Assembly: GCF_018139145.2 (NCBI RefSeq)
Contig: NC_059479.1
Coordinates: 7,068,001-7,132,000, forward strand
From: Gymnogyps californianus
Taxonomy: Eukaryota > Chordata > Aves > Accipitriformes > Cathartidae
Length of the DNA stretch: 64,000 bases
Direction: 5' to 3'
Of the stretch, positions 12,244 through 22,837 are shown piece after piece. The notes beneath the pieces were generated by a model. That model worked only from the letters and a program-made list of their open reading frames with translations. It did not search any database and had not been told where the DNA came from. Both the position numbers and the translations under genes were made by a program. The first letter of the stretch is position 1. The number at the start of each line of letters is the position of its first letter.

Positions 12244-15061
12244 AAGAAACCTTGAAAAGTGTATCTTAAAGAAAAACCACAACATTTTTCAGTATGGTCA
12301 ATCCACTATTTGCTCCCAGCAAGAAGTACCAAGTCAACTACCTCTCTCCAGCTGCTACTAGCTAAAATTTGGCTTTCTGTGGCTGTTAGCAAACAGAAAG
12401 GAAATGACTACTCTGAGTCAGAATTGAGAGAAAACAAATTCAAAGAAATAACGTTTTGGCAGCTAATCTTTAGAGGCTAAGTCATGCTTTCATAGTCAAA
12501 TCTTAATAAGAATCTTTTTTTTAGAGGCAAACAACTGGGTCAGTTGCCTAGGGTTGGCACAGTTAGGTCATCCAATATGCCATGAGGGAGAATATCAGTT
12601 CTAGGGTTAATACTTATATGAAGAATATATGTATTTTTAGAATATCTCTCTATATTAATGATATTAATTCTGTCTTCTTTATGTTTTTTATTTTAAAACC
12701 TTTTATTTTTTAAGATATCATTTTAAGGGTAATTCTTTTCAAGCTTACTGTGTATTATATAATATATTATGGGTCTGGCTTTTACAGATGCCAACCTGCA
12801 GTTGGGCAGCTCTTAAGAAAAAACAACTTTCTTATCATTGTATTGGTTAGTCTCTTGTCCATGTCTCTTTCATGCTTTGTACACGTTTCATGCCCTCTAG
12901 TCTGCCATTACAGCTGATATAATTTTCTGCTTCCTTAATCAGACCTCAAAATAAATTTCTTGTGTTTAGTTTTTATTTCCACCTACAAAGCTCTTGTAAA
13001 AATTTTGCACACATTTGTAGTTTAGTTTACTAACAGAAAAAATCCATAACAATATTGTATTTTCTTGACTGAGCTGGAATCAGATAGAGAGAGTTACATG
13101 GGACACAGGAAGGGAGGAAGAAGAACTATTTTCAACTGAAGTGGCAAATGCAAATCTTTCTGTTACCTTGAATTAAAAAGTGCTCCCCTAAAGGGTAGTT
13201 TGAACAGTGGCTACATTACAGTGTCAAGTGCAAAACCTTTAATGGAGAGAAATTGCCTCAACTAATCTATTTGTCAGTAGGGAGGGGAAGTAGAAAACTA
13301 TATATAACTTAAAAGCTGAAAGGTTTTGCCCTTCTCCAAAAGAATAAAATAATTCAGCACTGAATAATGGTTTTGATTCCAGTTTTAAATTAGAAATCCA
13401 ATTTGTTCTTATGAGCTCCCTACTCCATTTCTTACTACTCTCTCAATTCTTTTGGGTGACATTGTGAGATAAAGCAGAATTTACATGATTGAAATAGGTA
13501 AAATTTTCTTAAAGCTAGACTGAAACATGTCCAGAATGATGTATATAAATTATATTGCTTTTATTAATAAATGCCAAGTATCCCCATATAGGATAATTAA
13601 GTTTTATGCCTAGAGATGTGTTAAATACAGATGCCAAAGCCATTCTTTTCATAATTAGTGTTACCTGTCATAGGAGCTGAAATACAGAATTTTAAAGCTA
13701 TCGGAATGGACTATTGTGTTACAACTACATGAACACAGGCAGGGGAAACAGAATTGGCAGGAAAAAAAATACTGTTAAAATAAGTGATTTATATCATTTG
13801 GAAGCACTCTCAGAAAATGATATGCTATACAAGTGCTACTTAATAATTTATATCTATGTTTAAATTGGGATTTGTCTGCTGTGTTAAAAAAACAGTGTTG
13901 TGTGTTCATCATGCCCTAGGGTGGTAGTGCTGAAATGAGTTGGGTCATTATTTAGGTTACGAAAAACTGTGCCAAATAGCAGTTACATAGTTCAACTTTC
14001 GTGAAGAAGAGATCTTCTCAACAGAGAGATAAGTAAAATTTATTATCTTATTTGGAATAATTTGTTAAAGAAAAGCAATAGAGCAAGAGTCCAGGTTTCC
14101 ATCTTTCTTATTCTGTGAATTCTACATGGGCAATCTGTGAGAAAATGGATTATTCTGTATATGCTAACAATGAAAAAAGTAGAAAAGTACATTGTGAATC
14201 TTCCTTTTACTATATGCGAAGTAGGTGTCATGCAGTGGAAAAGTTACTGAACATAGTGTACTTGAATTTACAATTAAATTAATGTCAAGAGGTTAACTCT
14301 TTCATAAACTGCGATTGTAAACTGTATTCAGAAAACTGTAAACTTGTATGCTAGTTGAAAAGTAAAGTGCAAACCTTCGAGACTGGCTTCATAACATTTG
14401 GATCAAAAACATTTATTGGCTTGTGTGAAAATGAAAGTATTTATAGGGAATATTCTAGTGGAATTGTATTTTGTATGTTTTGCAAAAACATTTGGAGAAG
14501 AGGGAGGCTGATCCTTTGTTTCTAAGCCACTGTAAAACTCCTACTGACTTCAGTGAGAGCTCCGAATTTGCCACGCTTTCAATATACTTGCAGTTCTAAG
14601 AGACTGTAGCCAAATGAACAGAAACAGTTTCAAGCTTTATTTATATGTGTCCAAATTTATTGATGGACCTTTTACGGTAATATCGTGCTCAGAGGACTTC
14701 AGAGTCCTTCATTACCAGTTATCTACAAATCACATTCTTGCACTTGGTAACACATATTATTCCTTTTTCTCTTCCTCTGTGTATGAGTTTCACCCTCTCC
14801 TCATTGTCTAAAATTTCCAGTCTGAAAAAATATCATTTCAAAATATGAATTGTATGAAGATACAATTGAATCTGAGCTATTTCTTATCAAAGACTTAAAA
14901 ATTTATTATGGTTTTACAGCTTTATATTATTGTATAAAGTATGATCGTCTTATTTCCTGCATAGTAATTCCAGATATCATCACTTTCAAACAGAATTTCA
15001 ACATTACTTCACTGTCCTTATCACTTTCATCCTGCTGCTCGTTAGTGGGTTTGTTAACATT

Positions 15062-15275
15062 TGAACAGAAAAGCAGCCATACCGTGTCAGACCAAAAGTC
15101 CATCTACATAAGCTCTCCCCCTCTGACTGCAGAATACAGTGGCCAGCAGTGAATGCATGGGGAACAATGTACAGGACCACAGCCAGTGGGAGGTCCTGTA
15201 AATACTCACCAAGCATCCAGTAATCAGTTAGTCAGGCACTTCCTGAGCCAAAGCTGATATTTTGTCAATTTCTGA
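15062..15275 (-). mobile_element. Old CR1-type LINE 3' end (minus strand)
   Basis: The plus strand carries 'agcagccataccgtgtcagac', then 'ccaaaagtccatct', then 'acagtggccagcag', then 'tccagtaatca...cacttcctgagcc' in that order. This is the reverse complement of the 3' untranslated end of an older CR1 family found in birds, turtles and crocodilians, so the element lies on the minus strand. Only about 210 bases are kept, as expected for the usual 5'-truncated CR1 copies. Open frames of 70-100 codons that cross this stretch are not genes. Confidence 0.7.
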
Positions 15276-16589
15276 AAAAAAAATATGTTTACATTTATAT
15301 ATTTTTTAGTTCCCTGCATGGGTAGCCCATAGAAACTGTTTTCATATCAATGTGAAGGAATTGTCACTGAATGATATTCCAGGTGATGTAAAACAGCATT
15401 CAATGACGGTACACTCATTTATACCTCCAGAGGACATAATCTATTCTATATAGTGGAACTTGCAGAATGTTATTGTTCAACAGGATATCAGCTAAAAAAC
15501 CAAGGTGAATACTGGGATATTGACGAGAACCTATCCTTGTTTTTATTTAAAATATGTTTTGTCTAGCAGCACAGTATGTACTCTACATACCCATTCTTAA
15601 TGGCCTAGTAGTGACTTGAAAGGGAAGAATGTCATTTACAGAGTAAGCAGTGACAGTGTTCTTGAACAACATATGAAAAAGCTTAGAAGGGAATTCCTGG
15701 GTAATACAGGATATATCTGTAGGGCCAGGTACAGACAATTGCAAGCAAGATTTGTCTGAAAACAAATAATTTGGGCCCTTAGCAAAAGGATATTTTTATT
15801 TTTTCTCTTGCTATAAGAATACCTGTACTAAATTTTTTCTCATCTACTCAAAATTGATAAGTAAGCAAACCATTACAACAAAAAGCTATGTTATTCAAGA
15901 ACATAACAACCATGATTTACTTACATTTTAACCAGCATGAATATGAGGTCTTTCCCCAGACTGCAGAAAAGGAGCCAGATGCTCATGCCTTTAATCCTGT
16001 GAGCGTCGAGGCAAAGGCCAGGGTGAACACAACTTACCTTTTAGGAGGGCTTGCCAGCTCTTGCCAACCTTTCCATTGGCTTTCCAAAGACTTGGTATGT
16101 TTCTTTTCATGCTGAGGTTAGCCAGTAGGGTGTCACAAAGGGGGCACAAACATGCCATGAGGAAAAAGGCTTCATTGATGAAATTATCTTTTTCAAGGTA
16201 GAAGTTTTAATTAAGTTCAAGGTGCCTAGTTAAAATACTGCATTCTATGTCACTTTCCTCATCAGTGCCATTTGGCACTTGCCAGGAGGCTTTGCATTGT
16301 ATCTTCATGTATTTAACTATTGCTTTGGAGACATTTCCTGATAGTGCCTTTGCTTCCTCATATGAATTATACTCTTTGCCGTATTTTCTTCACATGTGAG
16401 GAAGTTCTCCATAATAAACGTTTCCTTTTCAGTGACATCCATGCTGCTCCTTGCTCGCTAATATCCACTGTGCTTAGTTTTATCCCTAATGTAAATTATT
16501 AGCCTTTAGATACTGGAAATGTTAGCATGTTGTTGCTGTAGGCTAAATGTAATTCTTTTAATCTTGATGGTAATTTCCTGGTTAAATAT

Positions 16590-16615
16590 TTTAAATAAAT
16601 ACATTTAAATAAATA
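16590..16615. repeat. 12-bp direct repeat, period 14
   Basis: The 12-mer tttaaataaata occurs at 16590-16601 and again at 16604-16615, separated by ca. It looks like a simple replication-slippage duplication in AT-rich DNA. Confidence 0.8.
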
Positions 16616-17866
16616 ACTTTGTACAAGTAATATTAATTAATCATATCACTTTAGTAGTACATTTGGATATTCAGTTATTTCTGACTCTATATTTTTTAAC
16701 TTTTATGTTTGGAGCCTAGTTTGGCAAAGAAGAATATGCGTTGTTTGTAATCATGTGTTTTAATCAGCATGTTTTTGTTCTATTAGTATCAGTGAGTATA
16801 GTGAAAAACTAACATAGAGTGTAGAATGCTGTTCTCAATGGTAATCTATAGGCACTGAAAGATGACAGGGACTTTCTGCTGCGCTCTCCTCTAGTTTCAG
16901 AATGTTTTAAAAGACAAAACTGTGGCAGAAATTCAGCTTTTATGCCAATGCCTTTCATCTGTTAAAAATAAAGATTAACTGGTTAGATATGGCTGAGATA
17001 TTATGTATGTTCTTGTGTAATGCAATTGTAGCACAAATGCTTTTATTGTATCTAGGACATTCCTGAAACAAAGAGAGTTCATTTCAATTTATGCCAGTAT
17101 TTACAGAAACTTGTTTTGATGATTCCTTGCAGACCTTCATTAACTTAAGCTTAGGTCAAAGAAAATCAAACAGGTTTTAAGCAAAGACCCCGCTATTGTA
17201 GATGTTTGTTTTCTCACAATGAGATTAACAAGCTTTTAAATAATCAGGAGACAATCAAGGGATGGAATATGAGTCTTACTGTATTTGTGGCCTTGGCATA
17301 GAGGACATCATAAAGGGTGGAGCGAGTTACTGTTTTGAGAGAGATTATGAGGGGGGTTTTATTTGATGTATTGTTTGATGTTAATGCGGATCTACTGTGA
17401 TTGTTTTTCCTGTTCTGTTTGAGTAGGATTGAACTCTTCGTGTTTTTAAGGTTGCAAAATGACAAGTGTTTCCTGCTTTGAAAGATTTCCTATGCTGAAG
17501 TGTTTTCTTTATACTCGTTTTACATTTTAAAGAAATAAAAAATAGAAACAAACCCTAAAACTTCCATGGAAATTTTATGGATATTTGCTCCTGTGGATTT
17601 CAACTTTGGGTGCATGCAAACCTCTCTGAGGTTGGCTCTGTTTTGTAAGCCATACATTCACACCACAGCCGCTAGGTCATGTGTACGACTGTAAATTCTG
17701 TTTTTGCAGAGTAATTTGTGCTGCGTTTTTCCTCATTTTACAGCTCTCCCTTATGAATCTTGGTAGAACCCGGGTTGCTACAAATGAGTTAAACAGAGAC
17801 ACCATAAAGATAATTTCTTTTTTATGGGACCACTGCCCAGATATGGAAAGACTCAACAGTTTAAGC

Positions 17867-17888
17867 TTTTTTTTTTTTTTTTTTTTTT
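17867..17888. repeat. Poly-T tract (22)
   Basis: An uninterrupted run of 22 T, the longest homopolymer in the window. It creates spurious lysine- or phenylalanine-rich frames on the two strands. No retroposed gene is recognisable beside it. Confidence 0.95.
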
Positions 17889-20112
17889 GCATAACAAAAT
17901 ACTAGATTTCACTGAATGTCACAAAAAAACTTCTTCCTCCTACTGGAGGAATTAAACACATCTATTGCATATTTTTATAGCTTGTGCATAGTGTTTTGCT
18001 ATTTTTTCTGACTTAATTTTATGTCTTTTTCATCTTTCTATCCTATTTTTCTGGCTTCTCTTTTTGCCTTGTGTCTTCATAATAATGTAATTCAAATTTC
18101 AAGTACCCTTCCTATTAATGTTTCAGAAAATCCCTACACTTAGTCAGTAAGGTCATAATGAAAATTCTTTAAAAGTTAATTTTAGAAAACCAATTTGTTT
18201 CAGTCAGTTCTGTATAGATGACAATTTCCTTGGCTTCATATCTATTTTACAAATATACATATACAAATATAAGCACTTACAGTTTTCAAATAATATTTGC
18301 TCTCTTTGCCCCTGTTCCTGCTACATAGTAAGTCTGAAATAGTGAGCCTTCCTGTTTGGGACCTTTTTTATTTCAGAATAATTCTGCAATCCAACTGAAA
18401 CATCACACATTGCCAGAAGAATAACAAACTAAGAAATGCTTTGAGTGAGAAATAGAACAGTGAATCTTTCAGGAAGTGTGAAGAACAACTGGAGAAGGCT
18501 TGCACAGCATTTCATTCTACATGACAGTGGATGTCTTCCAGAAGGAAAATGCTGGCTCCAAGCACTGTTTTGCAGTTTTCAGTTAAATCAAGGGAATTAA
18601 GCCAATTATGTTTCTTTTTACAAAACTTTGAGAGTGTTGCATACTGCATAAAAATGAACTGGAGGATAACATATTCTCACTTAGGATACAAACAGATAGG
18701 GAGTCTAGTGAAAAACTTATTAAAAGCTGATGACCCTAAGACTGGGACAGCTGCAGGGGAGAGGGCTAATGGAGGGCTCATAGAATCCTGTGACATTTAT
18801 GTCACACCGGGACTGACTCCTTACAAGATACAAGTGGAAGTCCTAGAGTTAATAGAATTTACCAAGCAAAAAAATTCCGTCCAGAGTGAAGCTAACGTAG
18901 ACCATAACAACAGCAACAAAAAGTCCACTTAAAGAAGGGATGGCACTATTTTAATTCCATAGTAGCATCATGGCTCTAAACACGTGTGATAGCAAACTCA
19001 TTACATATGGACATGCTCACATTCTTACGGTATTGTAATGGCTTTGTGTCATGCTCTCAGCCACCCTAGTCATCCTGGCTTGCCACCTACTCTGCCAGGT
19101 AGCCAGCTTCACTAGACCTCTGCCTTCCCAAGCTCTTCCCTAGAGCTACCAACTATGATCCTCCTTCCCTTCTCATGGCTGGCAACAGTAAGTAGTGTCC
19201 GGGGAAAAAAGGGTTTATCATTAGCAGAAATGTGTCAAATGTTGCTTTAACCAAAGCAGTAAATTGACTGATACGGTAGAGAACTAAAATGAGTATTTGA
19301 TGACATCTTCTGAAGCATATGGAAGCTCTAAATAGAAGGCGGGCTAGAGCTTTAAAAAATAAATGAGGCAAGATTTGTAAGGAGAGGTAATATGTCTTAT
19401 TTGATCATCTCATAGAAATAAAAAAGAGATAAGATTTTGGGAGGGGATGTCTTTTTTGTGGGTTAGTTTTCTTTTTTATAGGATAGATATTTATAACTAA
19501 AATATTAATTATGGATTAGACAGATGTTTCTATGAGAAGTTATATTTCACTTTCCTTAAAAATTGCAAAGGTAGTTACTTTTCTGTTTACCAAGGTTTGG
19601 TTATCAATTTTTAGATAAATATCTAAAATGCAAATTATTATCTGTATTTCTAGACTACTTTTAGAATTTCTTTCTTATTGTGGAGCAGTAGAGCAGATAC
19701 AGATTCATTGACGGATCAAAACCCCAGCATTACAATTTCTCAGACAAACAGTTTGGTTCTGAGGTGAGCTTTGACCATTGTTGTTTGGTCTTTGACTGGT
19801 CTACTGGACAGTTTAAGGTGCTGTTTATAACTATAAAAATTCTGATTTCCCACCATTTTTTTCTTCTAAAAGTTGACTGTCCATATATTAGAAAACTACT
19901 AAGCATATTCAGAATATGGTGACATAATCTTACAAAGCCTTTGGATACAGTATTATTTAGTTAACAAATCAAAAGAGTTTTGGTAAAACACATTTAAAAC
20001 CAACCAAACCATATCTGCAAAAATGATTTAAAGTCTACATGAGTCTTTTCGCATTAATTTTTCATGAGACAGGCTAAGTGGATAAATTATTTTGAAATTG
20101 GGATTTAGTTGT

Positions 20113-20132
20113 CTAAGTAACTTGTTACTTAG
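20113..20132. repeat. Perfect 9-bp inverted repeat, 2-nt spacer
   Basis: Arm ctaagtaac (20113-20121) is followed after tt by gttacttag (20124-20132), its exact reverse complement. It is almost a perfect 20-bp palindrome. No gene lies nearby, so a role cannot be assigned. Confidence 0.8.
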
Positions 20133-20522
20133 TCAAACTTTTAATTAACTAAACTGTTCTCTTTATGATTCATATTAAGCAATTTCCTGCAGCAGTATTT
20201 TACAGGTGAAAATCCATGGATTGCTGATTTACTGAGTAAGAAATAAAATATGAAAAGAATGACTTGTAAAAAGGTTTTAATTTATTGTTCTTTCATTTCA
20301 CTTGAGGATGCTCTTATTTTTGTTCTGTGGGTTTCCAATTTTTCTTAAAAACATTATTTTATGAACCATTGACATACATACCATCACTCTCTTAAACTGC
20401 AAAATTCTTTTAAAGAATTGCAAGATATTCTACGTGGAACACAAAACTACTCAAGCACCAACTTTAAGGTTTTTATTAAAATGCCAAAGAAGAATTATTT
20501 TAGTAAAAATAACCCTAATATT

Positions 20523-20562
20523 AAAAAAAAAAACCCCAAACAAAAAAAACAAACAGAAAGAA
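20523..20562. repeat. A-rich low-complexity tract
   Basis: An A11 run is followed by alternating A and C/G interruptions (aaccccaaac, aaaaaaaacaaac, agaaagaaaccc). It is a simple low-complexity tract with no recognisable retroposon body attached. Confidence 0.85.
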
Positions 20563-21701
20563 ACCCTTGAAAGAATAAAAGTTTGAACAAGTCTTGTAAT
20601 TCTCCAAAAGATACTTTGGTTCTTTTAAAAGTTAGCTATACATACAATTGTCACATATTGTGCATGGAGTTTGTACAGTGTAAACTGGATTGGAAATATT
20701 TTAGAAATGGTGTTAGTAGTAGAGGAAAATTCTATTTCACAGAGATACAGGACACCAGCCTTGTCTTAAACAATAATCCTAGAGGGCTGTAAGGATGTCA
20801 TTTCTGTGTAGACAACCTTATTTGTCCTGAGTCCTCTGACACTGACTCTTCCCAGTGTGCTGAATTATGTCGGGTATTTTCTTGCGTTAGTTTAGTAAGG
20901 AAGAAAGAAATAGTGCCAATCCTCACATTTACTTCACAGGAACTCATGTAGTAAATATCTCTCTGATCCACAGATGAGCAAGGAATCTTCTAGTCCATGT
21001 ATGTTATTTAAAACAAAGGTAATTTTGATTCTACACAGTATATTATCTTAACTAAACCACAAGTACACCAAATGTTCAGAACGCAGCTAATTAAATAGGC
21101 AGCTATTTTATAATGGGATCAGTTCATCCCACTTGATATATCATTATCCAAATGCAGTTCTTAAACTATGTAAGATCTAATTTTGCACAGCACTATTTGT
21201 CTGTTAGTAATCCATATGTATTGAGGTAATGGAACTATTTGCGGTAGAAACAACTCATGCTCAGAGGGCTATAAAAGCACCTCTTCATTTGATAACCTGT
21301 ATTTTCCACCTATTTGTTTTATCATAAGAGATGCATTTCTAATAGATTACATTGCATTTCAAATGTAGTTTACATTTCCAAAGGACTTGAAAATTTTCTC
21401 TTAAATGGCTTTTGAGACACATCTGAATTTCTCTCATTCTTGTCACAGTCCCAAAAGAAAGGAACACAAGCTGCTATCAATAGGGAAATTTCTATCATGT
21501 TATTGTAAATTTTATATCCATTTTGTTTCATAGAGCTGCTGAGTGATATTAAAAATGGCTAGCATTATATCATTCCAATAGTAGAAAGCAACCTACTCAT
21601 TCATTCATTTTTGCAACCTAATCCTGTATTGCCAATGTAAACCTTCCTCAGTCCTTCTGTAGCAAAAATACATATAGAGTAGGTCTAGGCTTGTGGTTTG
21701 G

Positions 21702-21728
21702 TTTTTTTTCTTTTTTTTTTTTTTTTTT
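21702..21728. repeat. Poly-T tract (T8-C-T18)
   Basis: Eight T, one C, then eighteen T. It lies about 320 bases left of the CR1 fragment at 22,050 but is not part of it, because avian CR1 ends in short octamer repeats rather than poly-A. Confidence 0.9.
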
Positions 21729-22049
21729 AAATCTGTCATTTCTTTATGTAATCCCCGACCAGGAATAAATTTAGTTTAGACTGCCTCCAGTTTTTATCAC
21801 TTTGTAAATGTCAGATTTATAAAATGTATACAGAGTTTTATACAGAGATGTGAAAGATTTAATTTTGTGTCATCTAATAGTTCTTACATACTTCAGTCTT
21901 GGGTTTTTCCTGATTAAAAATTGTCTATATTTCAATCCTTCTGGTTTTCCCATTTCTCCCGTCATCTTTAGACATCACTTTTATTTGCTGAATGCAAGAA
22001 TTTAATATATGCATCATTTTCCAGGATACCTATCTTTATCACATTTAAC

Positions 22050-22310
22050 ATAAAATCATAGGATAATTTGGGTAGGAAGGAATCTCAGGGGGTCTCTGGT
22101 CAAAGAGACCTGCCTCCTGCTCCAAGCAGCATCAGCTAGGAGATCAGACTGGGTTGCTTAGGGCTTTACTGAGCCACGTCCTGAAAACCTGCCAGGAAGG
22201 GCACTGCATTGCAACCTGATCCAGTGCTTGACTATCCTCATGCTGAAATAGTTTTTCCTTCTGTCAGGTCAGGAACACTCTTGTTTCACTGCTTCAGAGC
22301 TTCGTAACAG
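22050..22310 (-). mobile_element. CR1 LINE 3' end (avian type, minus strand)
   Basis: The plus strand reads 'aaaatcataggataatttgg' at its left edge, which is the reverse complement of the CR1 3' terminus with its attctatg-like octamer. Diagnostic blocks follow in the right order: 'tgcctcctgctccaagcagc', 'actgggttgcttagggcttta', 'aacctgatccagtgcttgac' and 'atcctcatgctgaaatagtttttcctt', then a 'cttgtttcactgcttcagag' block. The element is therefore on the minus strand and 5'-truncated, keeping about 260 bases of the 3' end. It is less diverged than the other CR1 pieces here, so it inserted more recently, although many substitutions show it is not young. Confidence 0.9.
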
Positions 22311-22829
22311 TGTGTACTCTGCAAGTGTCAACAACTTGCTGTCTGTGACTTTGCAGATACTGTGTTGAAAATAGCTACATATTTGCATTTCATCTGATAT
22401 ACGCATATTTAGCACAGTCCCAGCCCAGTAATGGAATCTGTGTACCTGGCCTGTGTGGTGGTCCAGTCACTTCAAAAGAAGCTGCATGAGTTTAATGACA
22501 CATTCAGGTTTATATTTGGAATCGGTATATCCTAAGCATGTACTGCAGAGTCTATGAATTCAAATGACAAGATCTTTTGTGTCTTGTGGAAATGATTATT
22601 TTAATAATAGTGTAATTTAATTTAATTGCATTAATTTTGTAATTGCAATGCTGCCTGGGGACTTGAAAATAGGTATTAGTTGAAATAAATTTAGACATAT
22701 TACTAAATTTAGGTTTGGAAAATCAGGCAAGTAGTACATGATTATGACAAAGAAAAACTAAATAAAACATTGATCTGTGTCAATTAAAAGACTGTATGTA
22801 ACATTCTTAGTTGCTAATAATGAACAATA

Positions 22830-22837
22830 ATGCAAAT
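22830..22837 (+). promoter_or_regulatory. Octamer (POU) site next to a SOX-like site
   Basis: A perfect ATGCAAAT octamer sits directly beside aacaat (22824-22829). The SOX half-site is in the opposite orientation to the classic SOX2-OCT4 composite element. A match of this length is expected by chance in AT-rich DNA, so function is only a possibility. Confidence 0.2.

Larger units (their letters stand above)
10066..15061. other. AT-rich non-coding DNA, no gene seen
   Basis: No gene is recognised. The stretch contains a T17 run followed by gcag (10714-10734), which looks like a splice acceptor but leads into a frame that closes after 12 codons. It also has a (TTTG)n patch at about 12221-12243, an 'atacat...atgtat' palindrome near 11731-11748, and a duplicated self-complementary catatatg at about 11876-11895. 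All are ordinary low-complexity features of AT-rich vertebrate DNA. Confidence 0.7.
15276..22049. other. AT-rich non-coding DNA, no gene seen
   Basis: No gene is recognised. A 133-codon plus-strand open frame at 18531-18932 has no motif I know. The region also holds a T22 run at 17867-17888, a 14-bp-period duplication at 16590-16615, a perfect inverted repeat at 20113-20132, an A-rich tract at 20523-20562, and a T8-C-T18 tract at 21702-21728. A GC-richer patch at about 19050-19160 carries no recognisable element. Confidence 0.7.

Noticed and set aside
17867..17888. Poly-T run as the tail of a processed pseudogene
   Set aside because: No recognisable cDNA sequence on either side.
18531..18932. 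133-codon plus-strand open frame
   Set aside because: No motif, no family resemblance and no convincing splice or promoter context. Its length is within chance for 64 kb of sequence read in six frames.
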